A stretch of 64,000 bases of DNA from NCBI GenBank assembly GCA_007449985.2, contig VIIQ02000089.1:277807-341806 (forward strand), read 5' to 3'. Every line of letters begins with the position of its first letter. The stretch's first letter is position 1. A program made the position numbers and the translations under genes. Below, piece after piece: positions 63,400-64,000 of this stretch. The notes below the pieces were generated by a model. That model ran no database searches, was not told where the DNA came from, and saw only the letters and a program-made list of their open reading frames with translations. This stretch comes from Desmodesmus armatus. Lineage: Eukaryota; Chlorophyta; Chlorophyceae; Sphaeropleales; Scenedesmaceae.

Positions 63400-64000
63400 G
63401 TGGGTGGGAGAGAATGCGGCCGGGAGGGGAGGGGGGTGGAGTTGGGGTTGGGGGTGGGGGGGCGTTGATAGGGGGAAGGGGTTGTGGTGGACGTGTGATT
63501 TTTTGTGGGGCTGGTGCCTCCTGCTGCTGTACATGCCACCAGGGCATGTGGCACAGGGCTGTTTCTGTGCAGTACTGCTTGGGGTGCAGTACTGCTCGGG
63601 GTGCAGACCCCAGAGGGGGTGAGGGGCGACAGATGGGATAGGCTGCTTACATGGTGGTAGGGGTGTGTGTATGTAAGGGGGGCGGGTGCCTGCTGTGGCA
63701 CACACAAACCCCTCGCCCACAACACCCATGCCCACTCATACCCCCCCCCCACCTCCGGCGCACCCGACGATATACACCACGGGTTGCCCAGCAGCATCCA
63801 AAACCTTACGAGAGCTCAGGCCTGTCACCCGCCCCGCTCAACCGCTGGGCTGGACCAGCACAGCAACCTGAAACCCCTTCCACACACTCCCGCCCAGTTG
63901 CTTTGCAGTGCACTCAGAGTCCTTCTGTTGACGGTGCAACCTTCAAGGTTGCCGTGCACCCCCTGCCCCACATCAGGCCCGCAGCTATTTTGCCTTCTCA
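63400..64000 (+). other. COG5 last intron and possible terminal exon
   Basis: A partial echo of exon 63289-63399 is near 63510-63560. Downstream, about 63766-63950 contains RAPDDIHHGLPSS-like and ALRVLLLTVQ-like reading that could be the terminal COG5 exon (animal COG5 has RAPAEL near here), but no AG acceptor stands at the expected place and the frame is uncertain. Confidence 0.3.

Overview
The window is nuclear DNA of a green alga, most likely of the order Chlamydomonadales. The evidence is many short exons with GT-AG introns, very long C and G homopolymers and CAG/CTG tracts inside introns, Ala/Gln-rich low-complexity insertions in proteins, TGTAA-type poly(A) signals, and housekeeping genes (P58IPK/DNAJC3, UTP12/WDR3, COG5, SWEET) of plant or algal character. 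The style resembles Haematococcus-type genomes, but the species cannot be fixed from the sequence. There is no bacterial, organellar or viral gene content. All exon boundaries were deduced by eye and should be read as correct to within 1-2 bases.

Layout, left to right: (1) the last exon of a DNAJC3/P58IPK-like co-chaperone, + strand, ending at 1142; (2) tail-to-tail with it, a nearly complete 19-exon UTP12/WDR3 gene, - strand, 18052 to 2218; (3) upstream in the same direction, a multi-exon polytopic membrane protein gene with an acidic C-terminal tail, - strand, about 26707 to 19592; (4) an unrecognised multi-exon gene with a repeated I(D/Q)P-x-KGK motif, - strand, about 31091 to 27626; (5) divergently, a large secreted-type protein on the + strand (32355-39115) combining a Kazal domain, a jacalin-like fold and a trypsin-like serine protease; (6) 3.2 kb with no recognisable gene; (7) a SWEET sugar transporter, - strand (45444-42323); (8) an alpha/beta hydrolase, - strand (50984-46272); (9) head-to-head with it, COG5 of the Golgi tethering complex, + strand (51324 to the right edge).

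The most unusual property of the window is structural. Almost every exon of seven of the genes is accompanied by one to ten decaying tandem copies of its own edge (3' part plus donor downstream of the real exon, or acceptor plus 5' part upstream of it). The copies are separated by C/G homopolymers or CTG tracts, so the introns are largely built from echoes of neighbouring exons. The largest arrays flank UTP12 exon 10 (higher-order period about 386 bp), the UTP12 last exon, COG5 exon 5 and the membrane-protein exon at 21109-21952. The SWEET gene and the adjacent 3.2 kb lack this pattern. A second recurring feature is single-base frameshifts, nearly all in the one-base-missing direction, inside otherwise well-conserved exons of several unrelated genes. 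These may be consensus errors or may mean that the segment is decaying.

Other items are several near-perfect inverted repeats that could fold as hairpins, a dispersed SINE-like repeat with about five copies and a pol III B-box-like motif, minisatellites (49604-49995, 60580-60760, 19060-19480) and a short interstitial TTTAGGG tract.
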